A stretch of 64,000 nucleotides of DNA from Luteimicrobium subarcticum. Its GTDB lineage: Bacteria > Actinomycetota > Actinomycetes > Actinomycetales > Cellulomonadaceae. The notes below the pieces were generated by a model, which searched no databases, was not told where the DNA came from, and worked only from the letters and a program-made list of their open reading frames with translations. Within the stretch, counting starts at the first letter, position 1. Each line of letters starts with the position of its first letter. The DNA lies in the NCBI RefSeq assembly GCF_002798015.1, contig NZ_PGTZ01000007.1, forward strand, positions 514,222 through 578,221. Reading direction: 5' to 3'. The translations under genes and the position numbers were made by a program. Of the stretch, positions 10,362-20,196 are shown piece after piece.

Positions 10362-11069
10362 GTGAGCGATCTGATCGACACCACCGAGATGTACCTCAAG
10401 ACGATCTACGAGCTCGTCGAGGAGGGGATCGTCCCGCTGCGTGCCCGGATCGCGGAGCGGCTGGGGCACTCCGGGCCCACCGTGTCGCAGACGGTCGCAC
10501 GCATGGAGCGGGACGGCCTGGTGGTGGTCACGGGCGACCGTCACCTCGAGCTCACGGAGGCGGGCGAGACGAAGGCGATGCGCGTGATGCGCAAGCACCG
10601 GCTCGCGGAGCGGCTCCTGACCGACGTGGTCGGCCTGGAGTGGGAGTACGTCCACGAGGAGGCGTGCCGGTGGGAGCACGTCATGAGCGACCGGGTGGAG
10701 CGGCGGCTCGCGGAGCTCCTCGACCACCCGCACTACTCGCCGTACGGCAACCCGATCCCGGGGCTGTCCGAGCTCGGCGAGGAGCCCGCCCGGGAGAACT
10801 TCCTGTCGGCCGGGGTCGCGTCGATCGCGACGGTGCTGCCCTCTCTGGGCGACGGCGACGAGCGCACGCTGGTGGTCCGCCGGCTGGGCGAGCCGCTCCA
10901 GACGGACGTCGAGCTGCTGGCGAGCCTGTCCGCGACCGGCGTGCTGCCCGGCGCCGAGGTGCGGGTCGCGCGGGCCGACGGGCGCACCACCGTCGGTGCT
11001 GCCGGTGTCGAGCGGCCGCTCGAGCTGACCGAGGACCTCGCACGGCACGTCTTCGTCGCGGTCTCCTGA
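10362..11069 (+). CDS. ideR: iron-dependent DtxR/IdeR-family repressor
   Basis: A 235-residue regulator with the three-domain DtxR layout: winged helix (1-73), dimer and metal domain (74-140), SH3-like FeoA domain (about 150-235). Metal ligands fall at the classical numbering: M10, C102, E105 and H106 for the primary site, H79, E83 and H98 for the ancillary site. Cysteine rather than aspartate/glutamate at 102 indicates an iron sensor and not an MntR. It should repress iron uptake genes when ferrous iron is ample. No iron-uptake gene is adjacent. The GTG start lies 96 bases from the divergent serC. A TAGACT box at 10292-10297 may be its -10. Confidence 0.92.
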   Translation: MSDLIDTTEMYLKTIYELVEEGIVPLRARIAERLGHSGPTVSQTVARMERDGLVVVTGDRHLELTEAGETKAMRVMRKHRLAERLLTDVVGLEWEYVHEEACRWEHVMSDRVERRLAELLDHPHYSPYGNPIPGLSELGEEPARENFLSAGVASIATVLPSLGDGDERTLVVRRLGEPLQTDVELLASLSATGVLPGAEVRVARADGRTTVGAAGVERPLELTEDLARHVFVAVS

Positions 11070-11304
11070 CGCCCTGAGGAGCCCTCCTGGTCCCGCGGGG
11101 TCGCCGTCGGGTCGTCGGTCTCCGGCGAGGCTCGGTGGGGCCCGTGAGGTCCCCGGTGTGACCGCGCGAGGCGCAGTGGGACGGCCGTCCAGGTGCGTCG
11201 GCGCGGGGTTCGGTGATACTGCTCACAAATCTTTGTGATCGGGGCGTGACATATGAGCTCCGGGTCGTGTACCTTCGGGGAAGCTTCGAGGCCGAACGGC
11301 CCCG

Positions 11305-11495
11305 AACCCGTGTGGGGAACGCCGAACCCTGTCACCCCGCACGGGTCCCAGCGAGACGACGACGACAGGGGCGGGGGACCCACGACCGGGGGTCGTCAGA
11401 CCTCCTCGGGGTGAAGCCGGAAGTACCGCAAGGTGCCAAGGCCGGGTGACTCTCCCATTCGAACCCGACAGCTGACTTCGCAGGCGTCATAGGAG
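11305..11495 (+). promoter_or_regulatory. cyclic di-AMP riboswitch (ydaO-yuaA type)
   Basis: The 432-base gap before the NlpC/P60 gene contains, in order, the conserved ydaO blocks: GCCGAACCCTGTCACCC (11321-11337), GGGGGACCCACGA (about 11374), GGGGTGAAGCCGG (about 11410), GGGTGACTCTCCCATTCGAA (from 11445), CCGACAGCTGACTTCGCAGG and CGTCATAGGAG (ending near 11495). These blocks and their order are characteristic of the class, and in actinobacteria it typically precedes cell-wall hydrolase genes. The AGGAG near the 3' end is also the ribosome binding site. Start boundary is approximate. The first 230 bases of the gap hold nothing recognisable. Confidence 0.9.
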
Positions 11496-11501
11496 ACACG
11501 A

Positions 11502-12305
11502 GTGAGCACGAGCACGACTCGCGCCCGGCATCGCGCCGCGCGTCGCCCCGTCACCCCGCTGACCTCTCTGGCGACCGTCGCGTCCGGTGGCATCGCCACG
11601 GCCGGCCGTCGCACCGCTGTCGTCGCTGCCTCGTCGGGCCTCCTGGTCTCGATGCTCGGCGGCGCCGCCCACGCTGCTCCCCACGAGGACAGCACCCCCA
11701 AGCTCAGCACCGTCGACCTCGGCTCCCTCACGGCCGCCGCGAAGGCCGAGCTCGCCGGCTCGACCACCGTCACGGTCAAGAAGGACGTGAAGTGGGAGGG
11801 CGAGCGCCTGGCCATCAAGGTCACGCCCGCCCCTGAGCCCGTCCGCGTGGCCCCCGTCGCGAGCCGCGACGCCGAGCGCACCGCGATCACCACCACGACG
11901 AGCGACTCGACCAGCACGCCGTCGACCGACTCGGGCGACGACACCGGCTCGTCGACCGTCCCCGCGTCCGCGGTCGGCAGCAAGGTCATCGCCGTGGCGT
12001 CGCGCTACGTGGGCGTCCCGTACGTCTACGGCGGCACGACCCCGTCGGGCTTCGACTGCTCCGGCTTCACCTCGTACGTCTACGGCCAGCTCGGCGTCTC
12101 GCTGCCGCGCAGCTCGTCGGCGCAGCGCTACGCGGGCACCGTGGTGCCGCGCTCGCAGGCCCAGCCGGGCGACATCATCTGGACGCCGGGCCACGTGGCC
12201 ATCTACGCCGGCGGCAACATGATGATCGACGCCCCGCGCCCCGGGAAGACGATCCAGTTCCGCTCGATCTGGCAGACGAACCCCACGTTCATCCGCATCG
12301 GCTGA
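11502..12305 (+). CDS. secreted NlpC/P60 peptidoglycan endopeptidase
   Basis: A 267-residue protein with a long Arg-rich signal sequence (1-59, ending GGAAHAAP), a variable Thr/Ser-rich stem (60-160) and a C-terminal NlpC/P60 cysteine peptidase domain (161-267). Catalytic Cys186 sits in GFDCSGF and His231 in TPGHVAIYAGG; D243 may take the third position. The domain should cut D-Glu to diamino-acid bonds in stem peptides outside the cell. GTG start directly after the c-di-AMP riboswitch, so wall hydrolysis is tied to c-di-AMP level, a known regulatory link. A terminator follows. Confidence 0.92.
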   Translation: MSTSTTRARHRAARRPVTPLTSLATVASGGIATAGRRTAVVAASSGLLVSMLGGAAHAAPHEDSTPKLSTVDLGSLTAAAKAELAGSTTVTVKKDVKWEGERLAIKVTPAPEPVRVAPVASRDAERTAITTTTSDSTSTPSTDSGDDTGSSTVPASAVGSKVIAVASRYVGVPYVYGGTTPSGFDCSGFTSYVYGQLGVSLPRSSSAQRYAGTVVPRSQAQPGDIIWTPGHVAIYAGGNMMIDAPRPGKTIQFRSIWQTNPTFIRIG

Positions 12306-12323
12306 CCTGCCGGACGCATCACC

Positions 12324-12360
12324 ACGAACCCCGCCGCGCGGCACGCACGGCGGGGTTCGT
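12324..12360 (+). terminator. hairpin after the NlpC/P60 gene
   Basis: Perfect 13-bp arms ACGAACCCCGCCG (12324-12336) and CGGCGGGGTTCGT (12348-12360) around an 11-base loop, 18 bases after the stop codon. No U tract, as usual in actinobacteria. Confidence 0.8.
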
Positions 12361-12404
12361 CGTGTCCCGGCGCCGTCGTGCGCGGGCGTCGTTATGCTCG
12401 GTGC

Positions 12405-13361
12405 ATGACGCGCGCAACGAGTGTGGTCGTCGGGGTCGACGGCTCGCGTCCCAGCCTGCACGCGCTGGACTGGGCTGCCCTGCAGGCGAGCCGACGCGGC
12501 TGGGACCTGCACCTCGTCTGCTCGTTCTACCTCCCGACGCTCACGGCCGCGTCGCTCGACGGCGGCTACGTGCCGATCGACGAGGACGCTGTCGAGGCCG
12601 GTGCGCAGGCGGTGCTCGAGCGGGCCGCGGCCCGGGTGGCCGGCAAGGTCGGTACGGTCACCACGGCGTCCAGCCCCGGTGACCCGACCGGGCTCCTCGT
12701 GGACCTCAGCGCGGACCACGGTCTCGCGGTCGTCGGCACGCGGGGCAAGGGCGGCTTCGTGGGGCGTCTGCTCGGCACCGTGTCGTCGGCCCTGCCCGCG
12801 CACGCCTCCTGCCCGACGGTCGTCGTCCCGCTCCGGCAGGACCGCGGGGGCCGCGGGTCAGACCCGGACGACGTGGCCGACCTGCCCGAGGTCGTGCCGC
12901 CGCGCCGCATCATCGTCGGCGTCGACGGGTCGCCCACCTCGGAGCTCGCGCTGCGCCACGCAGCCGACCAGGCGCAGCTCTGGGACTGCGAGCTCGTCGC
13001 TGTCTCCGGTGTGCCGATCGCGTCGGGGGCCGGCGTGCTCGCCTGGCTCCCGTCGACGGTCGACCACGAGCAGGTGCTGGACGACGTCGCGGGCGCCCTC
13101 GACCGGATCGTGGGCCGGCTCGAGAGCGAGCGTCCCGGGCTCCAGGCGCGGCGCATCGTGCTCGACGGCACGGGTGCCGAGCTGCTGGTCGAGTTCTCGC
13201 AGGCCGCCGACCTGGTCGTGGTCGGTTCCCGGGGGCGCGGCGGCTTCTCCGGGATGCTGCTCGGCTCGACGAGCCAGGCCGTCCTGCACCACGCACAGTG
13301 CCCCGTGATGGTGGTGTCGAAGCGCTGCGCCGACGAGCCTGCGGCGTCGCCGGCGTCGTGA
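12405..13361 (+). CDS. universal stress protein with two UspA domains
   Basis: A 318-residue tandem UspA protein. Domain 1 begins VVVGVDGSRPSLHAL and ends with the ATP-binding VVGTRGKGGFVGRLLGTVSS. Domain 2 begins IIVGVDGSPTSELALRHA (near 168) and ends VVGSRGRGGFSGMLLGSTSQ. Both carry the G-x2-G-x9-G(S/T) nucleotide motif, so ATP binding is expected. Family members in actinobacteria respond to starvation or hypoxia. TATGCT at 12393-12398 lies 7 bases before the ATG at 12405, so the message is probably leaderless. It converges on rocD with a 2-base gap. Confidence 0.9.
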   Translation: MTRATSVVVGVDGSRPSLHALDWAALQASRRGWDLHLVCSFYLPTLTAASLDGGYVPIDEDAVEAGAQAVLERAAARVAGKVGTVTTASSPGDPTGLLVDLSADHGLAVVGTRGKGGFVGRLLGTVSSALPAHASCPTVVVPLRQDRGGRGSDPDDVADLPEVVPPRRIIVGVDGSPTSELALRHAADQAQLWDCELVAVSGVPIASGAGVLAWLPSTVDHEQVLDDVAGALDRIVGRLESERPGLQARRIVLDGTGAELLVEFSQAADLVVVGSRGRGGFSGMLLGSTSQAVLHHAQCPVMVVSKRCADEPAASPAS

Positions 13362-13363
13362 CG

Positions 13364-14608
13364 TCAGCGTCCTGAGGCGAGCTCGACGAGCGCGTCCCGG
13401 AGCTGGTCCGTCGCCCACGTGAGGTCCGCCTCGCGGACCACCAGCGGCGGCGCGAGCCGGATCGTCGCGCCGTGGGCGTCCTTCGCGAGGACGCGGCGCG
13501 CGAGCAGCCGCTCACAGAGGGTGCGGCCGACGACCGAGTGCTCGGGGTCGCTCGCGGGCACGTCCAGCCCGGCCCACAGCCCCACGGTCCTCGCAGCGAC
13601 CAGGAGGCCGTCGTCGACCAGCGCGCGCGTCGCTGTGGCGAGCTGCTCGCCGAGGATCTTGGCGCGCTCCTGGTGGTCGCCCGTCTCGAGCAGGTCGAGG
13701 ACGGCGAGCGAGACGGCGCAGGCGAGCGGGTTCCCGCCGAAGGTCGAACCGTGCGTGCCGGGTGTCAGGACGCCGAGCACCTCGCTCCGGCCCACGACCG
13801 CGGACACCGGGACGACGCCACCGCCGAGCGCCTTGCCGAGAGTGGTGAGGTCGGCGCGCACGCCCCACAGGTCGAGCGCGAGGGTCGTACCGGTGCGGCC
13901 GAGCCCGGACTGGATCTCGTCGGCCACGAGCAGCACCCCGTGGGCGTCGCAGGTCCGTCGGACGGCCGGCCAGAAGTCGTCGGGCGGCACGACCACGCCC
14001 TGCTCGCCCTGGACGGGCTCCATGAGGACGGCCACGGTGGTGTCGTCGACCGCCTGCTCGACGGCGGCGGCGTCCCCGAACGGGACGACGCGGAACCCGG
14101 GCGTGTACGGGCCGAACCCGGCGCGGGCGTCCGGGTCGGTCGAGAACGACACGATCGTCGTCGTCCGGCCGTGGAAGTTCCCCGCCGCGACGACGATCGT
14201 CGCCTGGTCGGCAGGGACGCCCTTGACGTCGTAGCCCCACTTGCGGGCGGCCTTGATCGCCGTCTCGACGGCCTCGGCCCCGGTGTTCATGGGGAGCGCG
14301 AGGTCGGTGCGCGTGAGGGCGGTGAGGCGTTCGGCCCAGGGCTCGAGGAGCGTGTGCGAGAAGGCGCGTGACGTGAGGGTGAGGGTGTCGAGCTGTCGGT
14401 GCGCGGCCGCGACGAGGGCGGGGTGTCGGTGCCCGAAGTTGAGGGCCGAGTACCCGGCGAGGAGGTCGAGGTAGCGGTGACCGTCGGTCGCGGTGACCCA
14501 GGCGCCCTCGCCCGCGACGATCTCGACGGGCAGCGGCGCGTAGTTCGGTGCGATCCGGCTGCGCGGGGTTGCCGGTGACGGGGCGGCGGGGGGCGGTGCG
14601 CCGCTCAT
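13364..14608 (-). CDS. rocD: ornithine aminotransferase
   Basis: A 414-residue class III PLP transaminase converting ornithine and 2-oxoglutarate to glutamate semialdehyde and glutamate. Seen: NYAPLPVEIVAGEGAWVTAT, MNTGAEAVETAIKAARKWGY, AAGNFHGRTTTIVSFS, LVADEIQSGLGRTG, and the PLP lysine in TLGKALGGGVVPVSA. These match ornithine rather than acetylornithine transaminases (YxxLPV, GYDVKG). Its ATG overlaps the stop of the upstream arginine-modifying hydrolase (ATGA), so the pair forms an arginine/ornithine catabolic operon. Confidence 0.92.
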   Translation of the reverse strand: MSGAPPPAAPSPATPRSRIAPNYAPLPVEIVAGEGAWVTATDGHRYLDLLAGYSALNFGHRHPALVAAAHRQLDTLTLTSRAFSHTLLEPWAERLTALTRTDLALPMNTGAEAVETAIKAARKWGYDVKGVPADQATIVVAAGNFHGRTTTIVSFSTDPDARAGFGPYTPGFRVVPFGDAAAVEQAVDDTTVAVLMEPVQGEQGVVVPPDDFWPAVRRTCDAHGVLLVADEIQSGLGRTGTTLALDLWGVRADLTTLGKALGGGVVPVSAVVGRSEVLGVLTPGTHGSTFGGNPLACAVSLAVLDLLETGDHQERAKILGEQLATATRALVDDGLLVAARTVGLWAGLDVPASDPEHSVVGRTLCERLLARRVLAKDAHGATIRLAPPLVVREADLTWATDQLRDALVELASGR

Positions 14609-15435
14609 GCGCGCAGCTCCAGCGTGCAGCACTTCGCGCCGCCGCCGCCGCGGAGCAGCTCGGACGTGTCGACCGCGACGGGCTCGTACCCGCGCTCGCG
14701 CAGCGCGCCCGCGAGGTGGGTCGCCGCGGGTGCGTGCACCACGTGGCGGTCGTCGGAGACGGCGTTCAGCCCGAGCACCTCGGCGTCGGCGTCCTGGGCC
14801 AGGAGCGCTTCCGGGAACAGGTGCTCGAGGGTCTCGCGGGACGCGTCGTCGAACGCGGGCGGGTAGTACGCGACGTCTGCGGGGTGCCGGCCGTCGCTGC
14901 CGCGCAGCACGGTGAGCGCGGTGTCGAGGTGGTAGAACCGCGGGTCGACCAGGCGCAGCGAGACGACCCTGCGTCCCCACAGCCGGGCGACCTCGTCGTG
15001 CGCGGCGAGCGACGTGCGGAACCCGTGCCCGGCGAGCAGCACGTCGCCCGCGCGCAGGATGTCGCCCTCGCCCTCGTTGGTCGCCGTCGCGGCGTGGGGT
15101 GCGTACCCGTGGTCGGCGAGCCACTTGAGGTAGGCGGGGGCCTCGGCGGCGCGCTCGGGGTATGTGAAGACGCTCGAGCACGCGACGCCGTCCTGCACGG
15201 TGGCGCCGTTGGCGGCGTAGACCATGTCGGGCAGGCCGGGCACGGGATCGATGGTCTCGACGGTGTGCCCGAGGTCGCGGTAGAGGTCGCGCAGACGCTC
15301 CCACTGCGCCACGGCGAGCGCCGTGTCGACCGGGCGTCGGCGGTCCATCCAGGGGTTGATCTCGTAGCTCACCGTGAAGAACGTCGGCGGGCACATGAGG
15401 TAGCGGCGCCGTGCTGTCTCGTGCTGCTCGGTCAC
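14605..15435 (-). CDS. DDAH/amidinotransferase-family hydrolase (arginine-type)
   Basis: A 276-residue pentein-fold protein of the dimethylarginine dimethylaminohydrolase group. Seen: MCPPTFFTVSYEINPWMD near the N terminus (substrate Asp), MVYAANGATVQDG, NEGEGDILRAGDVLLAG, HVVHAPAATHL and the C-terminal GGGGAKCCTLELRA with the nucleophile Cys. These residues fit the Cys-His-Glu triad. The pairing with rocD suggests supply of ornithine or citrulline from arginine or methylarginine; which guanidino substrate is used is unknown. Some relatives are annotated as arginine dihydrolases. ATG at 15435. Confidence 0.82.
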   Translation of the reverse strand: MTEQHETARRRYLMCPPTFFTVSYEINPWMDRRRPVDTALAVAQWERLRDLYRDLGHTVETIDPVPGLPDMVYAANGATVQDGVACSSVFTYPERAAEAPAYLKWLADHGYAPHAATATNEGEGDILRAGDVLLAGHGFRTSLAAHDEVARLWGRRVVSLRLVDPRFYHLDTALTVLRGSDGRHPADVAYYPPAFDDASRETLEHLFPEALLAQDADAEVLGLNAVSDDRHVVHAPAATHLAGALRERGYEPVAVDTSELLRGGGGAKCCTLELRA

Positions 15436-15570
15436 GCCGCCTCCTCGGGTCGGGGGCCCGGTGGCCGCAGGGGTGGCGCGGTCGGCCGGTGGTCCGGTCA
15501 GCGTACGTCCGGACGGGCGGGACGGCTCGAGGGCGCGCGCAGGGCACAGGAGCTTGCGAAAGTTCTATCA

Positions 15571-15593
15571 ACGATATATCGTCGAGATATCGA
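15571..15593 (+). promoter_or_regulatory. AT-rich palindromic operator before padR
   Basis: ACGATATATCGT (15571-15582) is a perfect 12-bp palindrome, followed by a second half-related copy CGAGATATCG. In DNA of about 75% GC this AT island stands out. PadR regulators typically bind ATAT-containing dyads at their own promoter, so autorepression is inferred. It lies 26 bases before the start codon. Confidence 0.65.
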
Positions 15594-15618
15594 AACAACG
15601 ACCACAGGAGGAACCACC

Positions 15619-16341
15619 ATGCGTGGCACACCAGAGAACCCCCAGCACCTGTACGACGACCAGCGCGGCCAGCGCCGCCACCACCGCCCCGAGCGCGGCT
15701 TCGGCCCCGGCCGCGGCGTCGGGCCCGACGGCCCGCGCGACATGCGCCGCCAGGGCGGCCCGTGGGGCTTCGGCCCCGGCTTCCCCGAGGGCTTCGGCCC
15801 CGGTGGACGCGGCGGGCACGGACCCCGTGGCGGCGGACCCCGGGGCGGCCGCCGCGGCCGCGGCGACGTCCGGGCCGCTGTGCTGCTGCTGCTCGTCGAG
15901 CAGCCGATGCACGGCTACCAGCTCATCCAGGAGATCGCCGAGCGCAGCGGCGGAGCATGGCGGCCCAGCCCGGGCGCCGTGTACCCGGCACTGAGCCTCC
16001 TCGAGGACGAAGGTCTCGTCGAGATCGCCGCGTCCGAGGGGCGCCGCCTGGCGAGCCTTACCGAGGCCGGCCGCACCTACGTCACCGAGCACGCCGACGA
16101 CCTCACGCCCCCGTGGGCGGACGTCGACATGGCCGCCGCGCAGCGGCACGTCCGGCTCCGGGAGTCCCTCGGGGCGCTCGCGCAGGCGGTCGCCCAGGTC
16201 GCCCGCACGGGCGACGACGCGCAGGCGGGCGCCGTCGAGGCCGTGCTCGACCGGACCCGCCGCGAGATCTACCTCGTGCTCGCCGGCGCCGCGGAGCCGC
16301 AGCAGGACGGACCGTCCGAGGACGGCCCCGTCACCGCCTGA
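15619..16341 (+). CDS. PadR-family regulator with Gly/Arg-rich N terminus
   Basis: A 240-residue protein. Residues 1-82 are a low-complexity tail rich in Gly, Arg, Pro and Phe (GFGPGRGVGPDGPRD, GGRGGHGPRGGGPRGG) and probably disordered. Residues 83-175 are the PadR winged helix: RAAVLLLLVEQPMHGYQLIQ, GGAWRPSPGAVYPALSLLED, EGLVEI and LTEAGRTYV. The C terminus holds the dimerisation helix. ATG with AGGAGG at 15607-15612. The gene stands alone: an adjoining target such as a permease is missing, so it may regulate itself and distant genes. Confidence 0.9.
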   Translation: MRGTPENPQHLYDDQRGQRRHHRPERGFGPGRGVGPDGPRDMRRQGGPWGFGPGFPEGFGPGGRGGHGPRGGGPRGGRRGRGDVRAAVLLLLVEQPMHGYQLIQEIAERSGGAWRPSPGAVYPALSLLEDEGLVEIAASEGRRLASLTEAGRTYVTEHADDLTPPWADVDMAAAQRHVRLRESLGALAQAVAQVARTGDDAQAGAVEAVLDRTRREIYLVLAGAAEPQQDGPSEDGPVTA

Positions 16342-16353
16342 CGTGCGCGGCGG

Positions 16354-16875
16354 TCACCGCCGCACGTGCGCTGCGGCGTCGAGCCGCGGCCAGGCCGCGC
16401 GGATCATCGCGCGCAGCACGAGGTGCGCGACGGGCGACGTCCACGACGCCGGCAGCACGTCGGTCACGTGGACGTCCTCCCACCACACCACCCGGGACGA
16501 GGACGCCGAGGTCGCCCTGACCTCCAGCCCTGCCGTCCCCAGCAGCACCGGCCCGAGCTTGCGGAACGTCGCGAGCCCGGGCCGGTCGTCGTCCGGGGGC
16601 TGCCACGCCGTGATCCGCATGCGGTCGACGAATCCCGGGCCACCCCGACGCGCGCCCGGGCCGCTGACGACCGCGAAGACGGCGCCGACGGCGGGCTCCC
16701 ACGGCTCGGCGGGCCCGTCCGGGCCGTGCCCGTCCGCCCCCGGGTCGGTCCCGCCGGCGAGCTCCACGCGCGTCAGCGGGACCCACGTGCCGTGGGTCCG
16801 CACGTCGGCGACCAGCGCGAACGCGTCCGCCGCCGGCACGGCGAGGTCGTGCGACAGGTGCAGGACCCTGGTCAC
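16354..16875 (-). CDS. SRPBCC (START-like) family protein
   Basis: A 173-residue protein opening TRVLHLSHDLAVPAADAFAL, the usual first strand and helix of polyketide-cyclase/dehydrase-type SRPBCC domains, and ending with the long helix region PVAHLVLRAMIRAAWPRL. The central part contains WWEDVHVTD. This fold binds hydrophobic ligands; no enzymatic residue can be named. GTG start overlaps the stop of the upstream gene (GTGA), making it the last gene of a three-gene overlapping operon. Confidence 0.7.
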   Translation of the reverse strand: MTRVLHLSHDLAVPAADAFALVADVRTHGTWVPLTRVELAGGTDPGADGHGPDGPAEPWEPAVGAVFAVVSGPGARRGGPGFVDRMRITAWQPPDDDRPGLATFRKLGPVLLGTAGLEVRATSASSSRVVWWEDVHVTDVLPASWTSPVAHLVLRAMIRAAWPRLDAAAHVRR

Positions 16876-17756
16876 ACGTCGTCCCGGGCGACGAGACGCG
16901 GCGGCGCGTCGGCGTCGGTGCCCTCGACGACACGCAGCGACGGGCGGAACGTCGCGGGCGCGGGACCGAACGCGGACCGCGTCTGCTGCACCACCGCGGA
17001 CGCGAGCGAGCGCCCACCGACCCAGCCGACCGCGGCCCCGACCCCGAACGGGATGACGCGGCCGAGGGTGAGCCCGGCCTGCTTCGCGAGCTGGGTCTTG
17101 ACGAACTTGCTGCTCAGGGCGTGGTTGACCTGCTTCAGCGTCGACGACGGCATGGCGGTCAGGAGGGCGCGCCCCCACAGGACGCTGGGACCGCCGGACG
17201 TCGCCCGGGTGACCGTCTGGGCGCCCTTCGGGCCCAGCACCGACGCGAGCAGGAGCGCGCGACGCCGGTCGAGGTCCTCGACCTCGATGCCGTGCACCTC
17301 CGCGACTGCGAGCGCGAACGCCGCGGAGCTCGCGAAGAACGTCGCGACGTCGCTCGACGACAGCACGAGGCCGACGCCCGTGCCGACGCTGGGGAGCGCC
17401 GCGGCGACTCCGACCGCCCCACCGGTGGCCGCCAGCACGTGCGTGTACTCCTTCTCGAGCAGCACGACGAGCTCGGCGGGCGTGGCCATCGGGTTCCGGC
17501 GACGCAGGCTCGCGACGTGCCGACGGATCACGGGGAGCGGGATCCCGACGGCGTTGTCCAGCGCGACGTCGAACGGGCGCCGCGGCGCCCAGGAGGGACC
17601 TGTGGCCGGGCCTGCTTCCGGGTCGCCCGTCGTGGGGAGCGAGGCGGGGCGCGCCGCGCGGTCGACGGTGCCCTGCGGGTCCGGGCCGGGCGCGCGGACG
17701 ACCGCGTCCTGCGACGGATCGGGGCGCGCGGACCCGCGGCGCGGCCGGCGGATCAT
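16872..17756 (-). CDS. conserved hypothetical protein, possibly EcsC-like
   Basis: A 294-residue protein. The N-terminal 60 residues are Pro/Arg-rich. A helical domain follows with FDVALDNAVGIPLPVIRRH (near 64-82), a glycine-rich hydrophobic region TGGAVGVAAALPSVGTGVGL (near 115-135) and a second one, GRVIPFGVGAAVGWVGGRSL (near 240-260). Paired glycine-rich amphipathic segments of this sort occur in EcsC-like proteins, but the match is weak and a function should not be assigned. It overlaps both neighbours by four bases. Confidence 0.6.
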   Translation of the reverse strand: MIRRPRRGSARPDPSQDAVVRAPGPDPQGTVDRAARPASLPTTGDPEAGPATGPSWAPRRPFDVALDNAVGIPLPVIRRHVASLRRRNPMATPAELVVLLEKEYTHVLAATGGAVGVAAALPSVGTGVGLVLSSSDVATFFASSAAFALAVAEVHGIEVEDLDRRRALLLASVLGPKGAQTVTRATSGGPSVLWGRALLTAMPSSTLKQVNHALSSKFVKTQLAKQAGLTLGRVIPFGVGAAVGWVGGRSLASAVVQQTRSAFGPAPATFRPSLRVVEGTDADAPPRLVARDDV

Positions 17757-18265
17757 GCGATCGCCGCCTCGGACGCCCCATCGGTCCCGTCGCGGTCGCC
17801 GCCCTCGGGCGGTGCCGCCGACGCGTCGACGAAGCCCGTGACGATCTCGACGCCCGCCTTGAGCGTCCGCCCGACGGTGCACGTCTGGTCGATCGCGCGC
17901 GCCGCGACCTTGAGGACGCGCTCGCGGGTGTCGTCGTCGAGGGCCGACAGGTCGAGCTCGAGCGTCTCGTGGAGCGTCGGGTAGCGGTCCTCGTCGACGT
18001 CCTTCGGGCCGTCGACGCGGATCGTGATCGAGTAGTCGTCGCCGAGGCGGCGCGCCAGCGGGACGTCGCTGCTCATGCCCGCGCACCCGGCGAGGGCGAT
18101 CTTGAGCAGCTCGCCGGGCGTGAAGACCGCGCCCTCGGACGCAGGGCCGATCTCGACGGTCGCCCCGCGGCCCGAGAAGCCGCGGTACGTGCGCGAGCCG
18201 GTCCGCTCGACCCACAGCGGGTCGCTCGGGGACGGCGAGGAGGTGGGGATCTCGTCGGTGCTCAT
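17753..18265 (-). CDS. OsmC/Ohr-family peroxiredoxin-like protein
   Basis: A 170-residue OsmC-fold protein. The two redox cysteines are C61 in [10 protein letters not shown] and C129 in [11 protein letters not shown], the spacing expected for thiol-dependent organic hydroperoxide reductases. R21-x-G and [12 protein letters not shown] are also family features. It probably detoxifies organic peroxides or fatty-acid hydroperoxides in the cytoplasm. First gene of the three-gene operon running to 16354; ATG at 18265 with stop overlapping the next ATG (ATGA). Confidence 0.88.
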   Translation of the reverse strand: MSTDEIPTSSPSPSDPLWVERTGSRTYRGFSGRGATVEIGPASEGAVFTPGELLKIALAGCAGMSSDVPLARRLGDDYSITIRVDGPKDVDEDRYPTLHETLELDLSALDDDTRERVLKVAARAIDQTCTVGRTLKAGVEIVTGFVDASAAPPEGGDRDGTDGASEAAIA

Positions 18266-18382
18266 GCGGGGAATCCTCCCATCGGTCGTGACCGCACACG
18301 CGGTGTGCGGCACCTGCCGGACACGGATGACGATCCTGCGGCGCCGGCGGTCCGTCCGCCCGGCGTGTGGGTGCCACCCGCC

Positions 18383-18388
18383 TACACT
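18383..18388 (+). promoter_or_regulatory. -10 box of leaderless thyA
   Basis: TACACT ends 7 bases before the GTG at 18396, the spacing expected when transcription starts at the start codon. No ribosome binding site is present, which supports a leaderless mRNA. Confidence 0.55.
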
Positions 18389-18395
18389 TCCCAAC

Positions 18396-19983
<1,588 letters not shown>

Positions 19984-20100
19984 GGTGCCCCCTCGGTTGA
20001 CCGGGTATCCACCGCCAATCTCGCACCGCGGGGAGCGTCGCGCGCGGCGGGCCGCGGGTGAACTCGAGGACACGGAACCGGGCAGCGGGCCAGCACGGCG

Positions 20101-20144
20101 GACGAGCGTGGCCCTCCCGGAGAACCGGGAGGGCCACGCTCGTC
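20101..20144 (-). terminator. long hairpin after chitinase 1
   Basis: Perfect 20-bp arms (20101-20120 and 20125-20144) around AGAA, 53 bases after the chitinase stop. The arm contains GTGGCCCTCC, which also occurs in the hairpin behind chitinase 2. Confidence 0.9.
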
Positions 20145-20196
20145 TCGAGGTCCGGCGGGCGTCAGGGGCAGACGCCCGCCGGAGTCGTGCGGCGGG

